Shown: positions 24,901 to 34,909, counted from the first letter of the stretch. The stretch is DNA of 50,829 nt from Paulinella micropora (GCA_009731375.1 BJOX01000050.1:247955-298783); one strand, 5' to 3'. The notes: generated from the sequence alone by a model not told the origin. Program-made: numbers and translations.

Positions 24901-27761
24901 ACCAGTCCTCCGTCTTTCGGGTCTTTGTAAATGAGATCTTTGAGCGCATGAAACGCTTGCAAAGCCTCTTCGTCCCACTTCTCAAAGTCTCCAAAATCTA
25001 TCATTTTCTCCACTTTAGCCCGTGTTGCACCCCAATCGGGTATAAACTGGCTATAGTATTGCGCCATCGCAAGGAATGAGTGCAATTCAGTGCGGTTCTT
25101 CGGTATCGGTCGATTCATAATCTCCTCCCTCTTCTCTTTGGATATCGAGACTCGATTATGGGAGATCTCGTACCCTAAGTATGTCACACTCGTCTTGGCA
25201 AGTTGACACTTCTTTAGATTGCACTTCAGGCCAAAAGCTCCGATGCGCCTGAATATATCGGACAAATGATCGATATGCTCCTCCATTGTGTTAGAGTATA
25301 CGATAATGTCATCGATATAGCAAAATGCATATTCTCCCGCCTTCTGTCCCCGCCTTCTCATAAAGCCACCGTCAGACAAATCATCGTACTGACTGCTCAA
25401 CATCTTCTGCATCGCCTTCTGGAAAAGTCCTGGGGCTTGCTTGAGGCCCATCGGAAGCACTTTCCATTGGTATATTTCCATACCCACCACAAACGCCGTC
25501 AGCCATCTGGACTTTTCCTCCAGTGGTATCTGCCAGAAGCCATTCTTAAGGTCAATGACCGAATAGAATTTTGCATTCCGCAGTACTCTCCTTCCTTCTT
25601 CTAATGTCGGGAGAGGATTTCTCTCTTCCTCCAGCACCTTGTTAACACGAGCATAGTTAACTGTCAGGCGCCATTCTCCTCCTGGCTTCGGCACTATTCT
25701 CGGTTGTGAGACTATTGAAGATGTTGATCTCTCAATAAAGTCCTCATTGAGCAGCTGTCTTGCTAGCTCCTCCGCTATCTTCGCCTCATGTATACTCAAA
25801 TTCGCCCTTCGTGGTGCCGGTGACGGCTCCGCACCCGGTATTTTGTAAATAACCGCAGTGAAATCTTCAGGCTTGACACCACCTGCATGTGGAGGGTCAA
25901 AAATTTCCTTGTTCGCCTCTAATTTGGCTTTTAAAAGCTCCTTCTCCTTCTCCGTGCCTACTCCTTCTTCCAATATTTTCCGCGCCGCCTCTTGAAAATC
26001 TTCATCAGACATCTGCTTATGTTGCTTGAGGGGTTCTCTGTCCTCCTCCAAGCCTAAGTCCTCTTCCGAGACATCATCTAGGCCCGTCTTTTCATACGTG
26101 ACCGTGTCCGGCTCATCATCTTTACCGAGCTCCACCAGCATGTCAATGAGTCTCGCGTATTGCAAAGGAGCTTTACGGGTGTAAAAACCATCAAAGCATG
26201 TGAATGCTTGCGGTATCAATTTCAACTTGTCGAGGTCTCTGAGCTTCCGCTTGTATGCACTGCTCTGCTCACGAGTTCCCATACGACAAGCCACCACTAG
26301 CTGTTGCTTGCGAGAGGGTACCGGTATAGGATGATCAATAAGCCGGTCCCTTATTTCCTGCGCCCATATCGCCTTCTCATTATATGGCAGGATAATAGTA
26401 TACGGCTTATTATTTTCGAATAAAGTCCGTAAGCATTTCTTCACTTCAGACAGTGAACGCGGCCACGTGGGCTCGTCACCCCAGAAATCAGTAATAAAAC
26501 TTTTAATAGTTTCTGGTGGAGTATCCGGGATTCGCCCCGTTCTCCTTGGTACAAACGCCTCCCTTTTTTCTTCTCCTACTTTCGCATGGAAACAGTATCC
26601 GTTAGTAATATGGACATCTGTTCCTACTCCTTCCGCGAATCTCGCCAACGACGGGCTTCTTTGTGCGACACATATAATCTCCTCCTTTCGCTTCTCGATT
26701 AAGTCATCAATAGACTTTTTGTCCCAATGGCATGTCGGAACTGTGACAGTGCACACTTGGGATTCCCAATTGTCGGTCCAGGACAGTTCATCCGGTCTTA
26801 CGACATGGGGGTGAACGTACACCTCAAGTGCCTCATGTGCGATGGCCATCTTTTTGTGATCCGTCGCTAGACTCAGCTCATAAGCCTCATAAGAGTCAGT
26901 AGCGTTGAAGGGATCAATATCGTTCTCTTCTCCTCTTTTTACTCCATATATCACTCGCCGTGCGGCGCAATCAATCACAGCCCCCATCGTAGCCAATTGG
27001 TCATACGATAGTAATATTGACCCGTGGTAACCGGGGACGACATAGAGGTCCATACGGTATACTCGTGCGGATTTCAATTTAAAGGTCAGTGTGATGATTC
27101 CCGTGATATCCGTCCGGCTGCTCACTCCTTTGAGAGTGCCCGTTGACTTTTTCATATTTCCGTCCACCCAGTCCCGGTATCGATTAAAAAACTTCCTGCC
27201 GACAATATTAATATTCGCCATCGTATCATTACCAACTTTTAATATTGTCTTCAATGTTTCACAATAAAGTTCCGTATAACACAGAGCATCGGGCCTGTGT
27301 ATATTGGCTGCGAGAACAAGAACTTTACGTTCCAAATTTTGGAGTCTTGTCTCTAAGTTTTTCAACTCCTCCTTCTTCTCCTCCTGCTTCACCTCATTAA
27401 CATTTTTATTATTCTGCGGTACTGGTGCGTTTACTATTTGAGCGACATTGTCTTGTGGTACTTGAGTACACACATTGTCTTTTTGCTCGCCACCCGCCGC
27501 GACCGTAGACATTGAGTCTGTTCGTGGTTGTTTGCTTGGCCGAGGCGATACGTCTGCCATTGGCCTCCTCGCCTCCATCGCAAGTCTCGCCTTCCTATTT
27601 GCATCAGTTATCATTGGTAACCGTGCTGTATGAACGGGTATGAGACTACCTTGGGGCTGCAGTCTCTGTGTACCCACATCTTTGTTTTCACATAGAGGAA
27701 GCGTTGGCCCAGTCTGCACAACAGCATTAGAAAGCACTGTGACTTTAGGGTTAAACTTCAC
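21981..27761 (-). CDS. pol: Pol polyprotein of copy 1 (protease, RT, RNase H, integrase)
   Basis: The open frame has 1926 codons and begins at a GTG. It has no own ATG nearby and is in frame with gag through the TGA at 27795-27797, so it is expected to be made by stop readthrough. The aspartic-protease-like domain is near 155-290, with the active-site triplet DTM (about 177-179) instead of DTG. RT spans about 650-860 with VIDLKNGFWQI, LPMGLKQAPG and YIDD (about 814). RNase H starts at VVDTDAS (about 966). The integrase zinc finger is at 1285-1325 (H, H, CIPC), and the rve core has HIDHVGPF, CSDRGSDF and GKIERVHR (about 1353-1450). A GPY/F-type module (HWKGPYQIM) is near 1600. About 300 further residues form an unusual C-terminal extension. 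Confidence 0.92.
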   Translation of the reverse strand: MKFNPKVTVLSNAVVQTGPTLPLCENKDVGTQRLQPQGSLIPVHTARLPMITDANRKARLAMEARRPMADVSPRPSKQPRTDSMSTVAAGGEQKDNVCTQVPQDNVAQIVNAPVPQNNKNVNEVKQEEKKEELKNLETRLQNLERKVLVLAANIHRPDALCYTELYCETLKTILKVGNDTMANINIVGRKFFNRYRDWVDGNMKKSTGTLKGVSSRTDITGIITLTFKLKSARVYRMDLYVVPGYHGSILLSYDQLATMGAVIDCAARRVIYGVKRGEENDIDPFNATDSYEAYELSLATDHKKMAIAHEALEVYVHPHVVRPDELSWTDNWESQVCTVTVPTCHWDKKSIDDLIEKRKEEIICVAQRSPSLARFAEGVGTDVHITNGYCFHAKVGEEKREAFVPRRTGRIPDTPPETIKSFITDFWGDEPTWPRSLSEVKKCLRTLFENNKPYTIILPYNEKAIWAQEIRDRLIDHPIPVPSRKQQLVVACRMGTREQSSAYKRKLRDLDKLKLIPQAFTCFDGFYTRKAPLQYARLIDMLVELGKDDEPDTVTYEKTGLDDVSEEDLGLEEDREPLKQHKQMSDEDFQEAARKILEEGVGTEKEKELLKAKLEANKEIFDPPHAGGVKPEDFTAVIYKIPGAEPSPAPRRANLSIHEAKIAEELARQLLNEDFIERSTSSIVSQPRIVPKPGGEWRLTVNYARVNKVLEEERNPLPTLEEGRRVLRNAKFYSVIDLKNGFWQIPLEEKSRWLTAFVVGMEIYQWKVLPMGLKQAPGLFQKAMQKMLSSQYDDLSDGGFMRRRGQKAGEYAFCYIDDIIVYSNTMEEHIDHLSDIFRRIGAFGLKCNLKKCQLAKTSVTYLGYEISHNRVSISKEKREEIMNRPIPKNRTELHSFLAMAQYYSQFIPDWGATRAKVEKMIDFGDFEKWDEEALQAFHALKDLIYKDPKDGGLVLTMPDFTKQFVVDTDASKFAIGAVLQQEDEEKKLRPIMFISRKLCAAERNYCTRQREALAVVWALKRLREYLWGGPQFTVRTDHHNLLWLMNHEQTGRLARWQAFLSCFDFTMVHLPGKRNVVADSLSRLEFNSEVSALVSTVEMEDLSTDKVYEVSHIEAMEMASGVRYDRTGLRYSPQGPDHGICCELHTQEDAEWSYEVYENAKANIREEEETQEVYAEPPQERRSDLDDDPERIGVRLEDGTIHIASPTAWRQQQAQDPEFKELIQLYQNPDELRMTKAIKDQMKEMGWRDGLLWYKGLHGRYASQPDKWTLWVPESLRRFIFVAAHNCPLLAHPGRQRTHMFVARRFWWKKMKEEIDQAVDACIPCKINKTPLKANFGLIGEFPLHAGMFEFIHIDHVGPFPESKDGYKYLLTAIDRATNYVWIIPVKDVTGKTTAEALIDRIISQIGVPRKICSDRGSDFNNEVIDKLSKYYGMKWQYVTAYNPRANGKIERVHRPLKASLKMYCTKKENQRAWVEAAPSFAFAMNCLPSTALGGSKSSISPYQLVYGREPDIPTSLLHPKDTWADADELFGMRLRVKMEAEQIVRAHREAERRKTDAEGVRQAHLDQIKFQVGDIVLLYHPQVPKGVSSKLFTHWKGPYQIMEQTGPLNYKIRGRGKVQIVNVRRLIKYDPFLLEDESVEEALKRMKDDFKEVPPIHKEAGIDQDDAYRAPIAEKEESEVDSKEKTDRISAVGTQSKSPREHSGKKEKITEAQLRRARNDLINDQPRKAMRSMRSKDVHQEEEGTDTDPNAGNVEIVHERWKEGDAIATIAWVKNVFYLMRPAEQHVADDTLSDLYLMRVVAVPRQMRVTRTLKISSAAKIVQPILQFWRSMDPVEDPKARHYLPVYKDAKSLETWDDTITPRDKDYTAWTIQTLPRGVLDVPFELSLGGIPNKIWDILEQSKFDLTFVGGPPPGKEIRARRRRQ

Positions 27762-27794
27762 AGTCTTCTCCTTCCTCTCTTCTTCCCCCTCCAG

Positions 27795-30197
27795 TCATTC
27801 CACCACCTCGAAACGATTACCTTGAGTAGTGTCCGGGTAGGATGACGTATCGGTCTCCGAGGCAGTGTTGTAGGCCTGAGCTCGACCGAAATTTGGGTTG
27901 GAGCTTGCCCACGAGCCTCCTCCTCCTCTGGGTGGGGGGGCTGGAGCTCGAACAGCTCTCCCTCCATAAGGGGTATATCCCCGACCTCCTCCTCTTCCTC
28001 TCTGAGGGGTTCCCTGCCACCTCGAGGCTCCTCTCCATGTTCCTCGTCCTCGTCCTCCTCCTCCTCCTCCTCCTCCTCCTCCTGCTCCTGCTCCTCCTTC
28101 TCGTCCTCTTTGAGAGGCCTTTAAGTTCTTTTGTCTCTCCCTTTCCTCCTTCTTCTCCTTCATCCTCTTCATGTAGGTAATGATTGCCTCTCGTAACTCC
28201 TCATCATCACACATATTGGCATACCAACCTTCGTTCACAGCGGCAATCTGAAGCATATTGAAAAGGCCCGGTTCCTTGCCTTCCGTCCTGCTCAGAAAAT
28301 TTGCCCTTGCTGTTGGGTTCTGCCTATCATGATTGAAAGAGCAGTCTCTGTTCTCCATCTGTGCCTTACACTGCAAGCCCGCGAACCACCTCCAACATGC
28401 GGTCTTCAGGTCTGGCTCTCTCTGTCTCTTCCAACCGGCAACTCTGTTTGTGTACGTGGCTTGTGCGCCAACAGGTACACCGCCTGCCTGTGCCGTATGT
28501 GCCTCCGTGAGCGAGTCCATGTTTGAGCATGCACTCATCACTTCTTGAAACAGTGCTGACGGAGCAACGCTTTGAACCGTATTTTCGAACACGTGTGTCT
28601 CGAGGAAGTTCTTGGACTTCACTGAGCTAAACGTCGAGCATTGTTGTATGAGCTGAGTAAGCTTACTCGGGTTAACTGTGTGTAACGCCGAAAAGAAATA
28701 GAGGATGATCGACTTGCGGCCATAGAATAGCCCATAGGAGGAAACTACCTCCGTAAGGGTCGCCGCCAAGCCAACAGCACTCCTCAAACTCATCGCCACT
28801 GTCTCAAAGATTTCAAATCCTATGAGAGTACCAGTGCAGAGATGCTGGTATCCATGAGATTGAAAATATGAAATGAGTGTGGCCACCGCCAGTTCACACT
28901 GAGCGTCTAGGCCTGTTGCATTGTTTCTCTTAATCTCCTCCTTCTTTCTCAAAAACTTGTACTGTGTCAGATCAAATCCCTCCGAGACTAGAGATTGGTC
29001 AAAAACAGTAACAAGGGCCTCGTATTCCTGCGTTTCGTCGCAAGGAAAAGCCTTCATGCAGGCATTGATCTCTTTGAGCTTGCTCAAAAGCGAAGCATCA
29101 GAGTCTTTGTCTGAGCTCGTCTTGGCATATAGCATGAGACTTGCCACTCCTCCTTTCTTCCCCTTGAAGGCATTTATGATGTTCTGTCTGTCCTTCTTCT
29201 CCGTGTTTGTGACCACCACCGTAGTTGAGCCCGAGGGTGCAGGGGCTGGTGGGGCAGGAGCTGGTGGGGTCAAATATGTCGGAGGGTGTGTCTTTGCACC
29301 ACTCACTTTTGCTTTCATTCTTTCCAGTCTCATCGTCTTCTCGAACTCCTCATTCTCTTTCGCCTTCTTCTTCTCAGATATCACCAGCTTTTGAGCATGA
29401 GTGATAAAGGCCACCAATTCAGAAGCAGATCTGAGAAAATTATATTTCTCCACATATTGGTCAACACCTGCTTTGTTGGCGACCGGTGGTGCGTTACTAA
29501 GTGATTTAAGGACAGAGTGATCCTTGGTAGGAATCCATCTCTTCCATGCCTCCTTGTGCAGTAACGCACCCATCAACAGTCTGATCTTGGTCAGAACTCT
29601 GTCGGTCTTCTCTAACTCATCAATCACAGGATGAGTTTCTCCTGCTGCCTTAATGCTTTTTTCCATCTCTGCCTTCCCCTCTTCCAAGGCCTTTATTTCC
29701 ATTGTAAAAAAATGAAATATGCCACTCGAGTTTTTCGAACCCAGATTGGTCTTCATTTTTGTTACATCGACTGCCTCCTGACCAGTCGCGAGGAATCTGG
29801 CCGTTGCTCTTGGGTTTGTGTACTGGAGGTAACCCTCACATCGTGGGCCGTATGTACGTTCCCAAATCAGGGTTTGAGTGTACACCCCAAAGATAGCATC
29901 GAGTAATTCAAGGTGGGTGTGTGTGTCCCCAAACTTGATATGCTGTATCTTCTTTCTCTCTTCTGGATCAGAGACCAGTTTGCCGAGGAGCTGTGCTGTG
30001 TTTGATAATAGGATATAGACATCCTTTTTAGCACGACTTTTCTCTCTTCTTTGATCCTGAGGGATCCACACATAGGTATCCTTCTCTACCCCCATCTTGT
30101 TATCAAACTCTTTTTTAGTGAGGTCATAGTGGTCTTGCACCCACTGTTGTTCCTCCACTGTGATCTCCTCTCCATCACTATGAATCAAGTCGATCAT
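27795..30197 (-). CDS. gag: Gag of copy 1, N-terminus broken by a frameshift
   Basis: The open frame from the internal Met at 30197 has 800 codons. The genuine start is at 30469, as in copy 2. From there the frame ends after 41 codons at a TAG (30344-30346) because of an indel in the GGA-rich repeat. The capsid-like part is helical. Near residue 610-640 there is a CCCH zinc finger (C-x8-C-x8-C-x3-H, CWRWFAGLQC ... CSFNH) rather than the CCHC knuckle usual in Gag. The C-terminus is a Gly/Arg-rich RGG-type tail. It ends at a TGA followed in frame by pol. The next base is C (UGA-C), a leaky context. Three substitutions separate it from copy 2. Confidence 0.85.
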   Translation of the reverse strand: MIDLIHSDGEEITVEEQQWVQDHYDLTKKEFDNKMGVEKDTYVWIPQDQRREKSRAKKDVYILLSNTAQLLGKLVSDPEERKKIQHIKFGDTHTHLELLDAIFGVYTQTLIWERTYGPRCEGYLQYTNPRATARFLATGQEAVDVTKMKTNLGSKNSSGIFHFFTMEIKALEEGKAEMEKSIKAAGETHPVIDELEKTDRVLTKIRLLMGALLHKEAWKRWIPTKDHSVLKSLSNAPPVANKAGVDQYVEKYNFLRSASELVAFITHAQKLVISEKKKAKENEEFEKTMRLERMKAKVSGAKTHPPTYLTPPAPAPPAPAPSGSTTVVVTNTEKKDRQNIINAFKGKKGGVASLMLYAKTSSDKDSDASLLSKLKEINACMKAFPCDETQEYEALVTVFDQSLVSEGFDLTQYKFLRKKEEIKRNNATGLDAQCELAVATLISYFQSHGYQHLCTGTLIGFEIFETVAMSLRSAVGLAATLTEVVSSYGLFYGRKSIILYFFSALHTVNPSKLTQLIQQCSTFSSVKSKNFLETHVFENTVQSVAPSALFQEVMSACSNMDSLTEAHTAQAGGVPVGAQATYTNRVAGWKRQREPDLKTACWRWFAGLQCKAQMENRDCSFNHDRQNPTARANFLSRTEGKEPGLFNMLQIAAVNEGWYANMCDDEELREAIITYMKRMKEKKEERERQKNLKASQRGREGGAGAGGGGGGGGGGRGRGTWRGASRWQGTPQRGRGGGRGYTPYGGRAVRAPAPPPRGGGGSWASSNPNFGRAQAYNTASETDTSSYPDTTQGNRFEVVE

Positions 30198-30469
30198 TTT
30201 TCGTCCTCCTCCTCCCGTGTAGGCAGGTGGTAAGGGATTACCATATGCTCCTCCTCCTCCCGTCTCTTCTTGTTCAAATCCTCCTTCATCTTCGTCTCCT
30301 CCATATCTTCCTTCATCATCCCAGCTCTCTTCTACTCCTCCTCCTACTCCTCTCCTCCTCCTCCTCCTCCTTCATTCAGTCCTCTTCCTCCTCCTCCTCC
30401 TGCTTCTTCTTCTTCTCTTCTTTGTTCTGCATCCGAGAATTCACTCACTTCGGCGGTCTCTGTCGACAT

Positions 30470-31255
30470 GATGTCGTAGTAGTGATCAACAGGAGGACAG
30501 TGTCAGCTCCTATGTTTGGTTTTTGTTCGTTTGTGTTCTGTTCCTCCTTCAGTCGATTGACTAGTGAAGAGAGAAACTAATAGAGAGGGTAGGATAAGAT
30601 TCCCTGTCCTCTATGAAACACTGTTTGTATGTTTGTTTTTGTTTGAGAAAAATAGTCTTTGAGACTTTCTCCGATTTCTTGTTCTCCTTACTCAGATTAC
30701 TTTCTCCTCCTTCTTTTCTATATTGTATCTAGTATGAGGCACTTGGACCTACACACAGATAGTAATAGAGAAGCTAGAAAAGCTCTCCTTGAGAAGTCGA
30801 CAGTCGGTCGGATAGGTTCTCAGACCTACCTTTAGAAAACGATCAGAGATTTGCAAAAATACTCTGACGTATGTGTGAGATAATGCAGATAAATGCACAA
30901 ACTAGAAGGGTAGAGTGTTGTGCTCCTGTCCCTATGCTTGTTTGTGTTTTGTGTGTGTTCCTTCACTCTTCTGTCCACCTCCTTCTTCTTGGTCTCTGTG
31001 TGAGAACAGCAAGAACGACAGAGAGTTTGTATCTGATGTCTCCTTGTGAGCACACAGATACTGATTGGGCTAGAGGGTACGAGACACCTGCTTGAGACCA
31101 ATCAAATTATTTGTTTTGTGAAAGAGTTATGAGGGAGCTGTGTTGGAGTATTTGTTTTCGTCTGACGTCCCCGTGTGAGACAGGTCAGTGAAAATTCACT
31201 CTGTTGCCTGTGTGGCAAAGCAGAAAGAAATCACCCTAGTGATGTGGACTCCAAA
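30470..31255 (-). other. 5' leader of copy 1 with primer-binding-site candidate
   Basis: This is noncoding sequence between the 5' LTR and the gag start. Two bases after the LTR the minus strand reads TGGAGTCCACATCACTAGG, which begins with the TGG expected of a tRNA-primed site. Copy 2 has six extra bases in the same place. I could not match it to a particular tRNA. No other gene is seen. Confidence 0.5.
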
Positions 31256-31512
31256 TGTAATGCCCCCAACGATAGCTAGAAAAAAAGTCTGTAATACAAC
31301 CAAACACAGTCCTCAAAAGATGAGACAGTCCTCAAAAAATGAGAATGATGTCTCGTTGTATTAGCTCAGTGAAGCCAAAAAAGAAAACGGCAACAGACCA
31401 GGAATAAAATAGCATCAGGTCCAATCAGGACAAATAATACTGAAAACAAGCTGGTGCACCTGTCACCAGGAAAAGGTACTTTTTACCGGCTATCCGGGGG
31501 GTGATGCATACA
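31256..31512 (-). repeat. 5' LTR of copy 1
   Basis: This 257-bp LTR starts TGTAATGCCC and ends GCATACA on the plus strand, with GGCC directly after it. It differs from its partner at 20856 by roughly nine substitutions and carries a duplicated segment (CAGTCCTCAAAA near 31305-31335). Confidence 0.9.
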
Positions 31513-32050
31513 GGCCTGATTTTTTCTAAGTGGAATTCATATTGAAAACAGGTTTCGTTTCCGCAAAAAAGACAGACCGGCCCGTCCAAAATGTTGTTCC
31601 AGTGATCTTTCAGGCAGGCTCCGCCGCTAAAAAAGTGTTTAGGTTTCCTTGAAGTGATGACGGACGCACTTGGCTAGTACGATATACTTTTAGAAATGAG
31701 AATATGATAGGGGATCGCCAGTCTATAGCTAGTACTACAGTCTTACTACTACAGAAATAGAAAGCATATTAGAAAAAACACATTATGTGATCACACGTCC
31801 CAAAGAGTTTTTATTTTTACCACTACAGACTAGGTAAAGTTTCAATTTTTTTTCTCTAGAAAAACAGGGCGGCCCGATTTTTTCTAAGTGGAATTCATAC
31901 CGAAAAAGGTTTCGTTTCCGTAAAAAAGACACGCCGGAGTTCAAAATGTTCTTCCCGTGATATTTCAGGCCGGCCCCGCCGCTAAAAAGTGGTTAGGTTT
32001 CCGTGAAGTGATCACGCATTTGGCTTGCGATAAACATTTCTATAAATAGA
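31513..32050. repeat. Tandem satellite, about 360-bp monomer (right part)
   Basis: This continues the interrupted monomer and adds one more. TCTATAGCTAGTA recurs at 31722, and the unit interrupted by the transposon measures about 362 bp after subtracting it. The array ends near 32050, next to the inverted-repeat boundary of the microsatellite arm. Confidence 0.85.
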
Positions 32051-32061
32051 AATGGTGGGAG

Positions 32062-32094
32062 TCTGCAACAGGGTCCGAACGGTTTACCAAGTCT
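32062..32094. repeat. 33-nt inverted repeat, left copy
   Basis: It is the exact reverse complement of 49338-49370 and marks the outer end of the left microsatellite arm. It starts TCTGCAACAGGG. Confidence 0.9.
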
Positions 32095-32276
32095 TTTTTA
32101 CCCCGTCCGAATTTTGCCAAAAAAGGTTATCTCTAACTTTTGGGGGTTGTTTCTTCTGCCCTCAAAGTTTTTTTTGCATTGTAGTTCACACCTTTACGCT
32201 ATTTTCTTTCCACCACACACTTGTCTATTTTCTTTGCCACAAAAAATACTTTTTGATTCCACTTACGCACTGTCTT

Positions 32277-32507
32277 TATGTGTGTGTGTATGTGTCACTC
32301 TGTGTGTCTGCCTGTCTGTCTGTCTCTCTGTCTGTCTTTCTGTCTCTCGTCCGTCTGTCTGTCTGTCTGTGCTGTCTGTAGTCTGTCTGTGCCTGCCTGT
32401 CTGTCTGTCTGCCTGTCTATGTGTGTCTAAGTCTGTCTAAGTTGTCTAGTGTGTGTGTGTGTGTGTGTGTGTGTTTGTCTGTGTGTGTGTGTTTGTCTGT
32501 GTGTGTG

Positions 32508-32544
<37 letters not shown>

Positions 32545-34299
32545 CTGTCTGTCTGTCTGTTTGTCTCTCTGTCTGCCTGTCTGTCTATTTGTGTGTGTGT
32601 GTGTGTGTCTGTGTGTGTTTGTGTGTGTGTCTATGTATGTATGACATATGTACATACATATGTATGTTTGTATGTATGTAACATATATATGTACATACAT
32701 GTATGTATGCATGTACATATGTACATATGTATGTATGTATGTATGTATGTATGTTTGTATGTATGTACATATGTATGTATGTATGTATGTATGTCTAGTA
32801 TGTATGTATGAGTGTATGTATGTACGCATGTATGTATGTATGTATGCATGCATGCATGCATACATGCATGCAGGCATGCAGGCAAGTACTCATGCATGCA
32901 TGTATGTATGTATGTATGTACATGTATGTATGTATGTATGTATGTATGTATGTGTATGTATGTATGTATTTATGCATGTACGCATGTATGCATGCAAACG
33001 TACATGCATGCATGCATGCATGCATGCATGCATGTATGTATGTTATGTATGTATGTATGTATGTATGTATGTATGTATGTATGCGTGCGTGCATGCATGC
33101 ATGCATGCATGCCTGTATGCATGTATGTATGTATGTATGTATGTATGTATGTATGTATGTATGTATATATGTATGCATGTATGCATGCATGCATGCAATC
33201 ATGTATGTATGTATGTATGTATGTATGCATGTATGTATTTATGTATGTATTTATGTATTTATGTGTATGTATGTATGTATGTATGTATGTATGTATGTAG
33301 GTAGGTATGTATTTAGGTATGTATGTAGGTATGTAGGTATGTATGTATGTATGTATGTATGTATGTGTGTATGTGTGTGTACGTATGTATGTATGTATGT
33401 ATGTATGTATATGTACGTATGTATGTATGTATGTATGTATTTATGTATGTATGTATATAGTCATGTAGGTATGTAGGTATGTTATGTAAGTATGTAAGTA
33501 TGTAGGTATGTATGTGTGTGTATGTATGTATGTATGTATGTATGTGTATGTATGTATGTATGCATGCATGTATGTATGTATGTATGTATGCATGTATGCA
33601 TGTATGTATGTATGTATGTATGTATGTGTATGCATGTATGACTGCATACATGCATGTATGTATGTATGTATGTATGTATGTATGTAGGTATGTATACATG
33701 TATGTATGCATGCATCCATGCATGTATGTATGTATGCATGTATGTATGCATGTATGTATGTATGTATGTATGTATGTATGTATGTATGTATGCATGTATG
33801 TATGCATGTATGTATGTAAGTATGTATGTGTGTATGTATGTATGTATGTATGTATGTATGTATGCATGTATGCATACAATGATGTATGTATGTATGTATG
33901 TATGTTTGTATGTATGTTTGTATGTATGTATGTATGTATGTATGTATGTATGTATGTATAAATGTATGTATGTATGTATGTAATATTCATGTATGTATGT
34001 ATGTATGTATGTATGTATGTATGTATGTATGTGTGTATGTATGTATATGTATGTATGTGTATGTATGTGTATGTATGTATGTATAAATGTATGTATGTAT
34101 GCATGTATGCATGTATGTATGTATTTATGTATGTAGGTATGTAGGTATGTAGGTATGTATGTATGTATGTATGTATGTATGCATGTATGCATGTATGTAT
34201 GCATGTATGCATGTATGCATGTATGCATGTATGCATGTTTGTGTGTATGTATGTATGTATATATGCATGCATGTATGGATGTATGCATGTATATATGTC
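32277..34299. repeat. Compound microsatellite, left arm: (TCTG)n, (TG)n, (TATG)n
   Basis: From left to right the arm holds TCTG/CTGT repeats to about 32445, TG repeats to about 32630, and then about 1.65 kb of TATG with interspersed TGCA. Open frames here in all phases are repeat artefacts. The right arm at 46612-49334 has the same classes in reverse-complement order. Confidence 0.95.
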
Positions 34300-34388
34300 T
34301 TTCCCCTTTCTCCCTCTGTCCCTCTCTCCCTCTCTCCTCTCTCCCTTTATCCATCTCTCTCTCTCTCTCTCACTCTCTCTCTCTCTCT

Positions 34389-34427
<39 letters not shown>

Positions 34428-34443
34428 AGTCTCTCTCTCCGAG

Positions 34444-34492
<49 letters not shown>

Positions 34493-34568
34493 TTTTCACT
34501 CCGAGGCTCCGAGGCTCTCTCTCTCTCTCTCTCTCTCTTTCACACACTCTCGTTCAGCTTTCTCAGGC

Positions 34569-34630
<62 letters not shown>

Positions 34631-34874
34631 NNNNNNNNNNNNNNNNNNNNNNNNNNNNNNNNNNNNNNNNNNNNNNNNNNNNNNNNNNNNNNNNNNNNNN
34701 NNNNNNNNNNNNNNNNNNNNNNNNNNNNNNNNNNNNNNNNNNNNNNNNNNNNNNNNNNNNNNNNNNNNNNNNNNNNNNNNNNNNNNNNNNNNNNNNNNNN
34801 NNNNNNNNNNNNNNNNNNNNNNNNNNNNNNNNNNNNNNNNNNNNNNNNNNNNNNNNNNNNNNNNNNNNNNNNNN

Positions 34875-34909
<35 letters not shown>

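Larger units (their letters stand above)
20856..31512 (-). mobile_element. Ty3/gypsy-like LTR retrotransposon, copy 1 (10,657 bp)
   Basis: The element reads on the minus strand as 5' LTR (31512-31256), leader, gag, in-frame UGA, pol, a 0.9-kb 3' region, a purine tract and the 3' LTR (21093-20856). The LTR ends are TGTA...TACA (either orientation). A 4-bp duplication GGCC flanks it at 20852-20855 and 31513-31516. It is inserted inside a satellite monomer, so the empty site can be inferred from intact monomers. The domain order protease-RT-RNaseH-integrase in pol defines the Ty3/gypsy type. A gag frameshift near 30.35 kb probably makes this copy non-autonomous. Confidence 0.93.

Noticed and set aside
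32277-34299. Many long open frames rich in C/M/V/Y or H/I/T/Y in the microsatellite arms (also 46612-49334)
   Set aside because: Tetranucleotide repeats without stops stay open in several frames on both strands, so these are composition artefacts.
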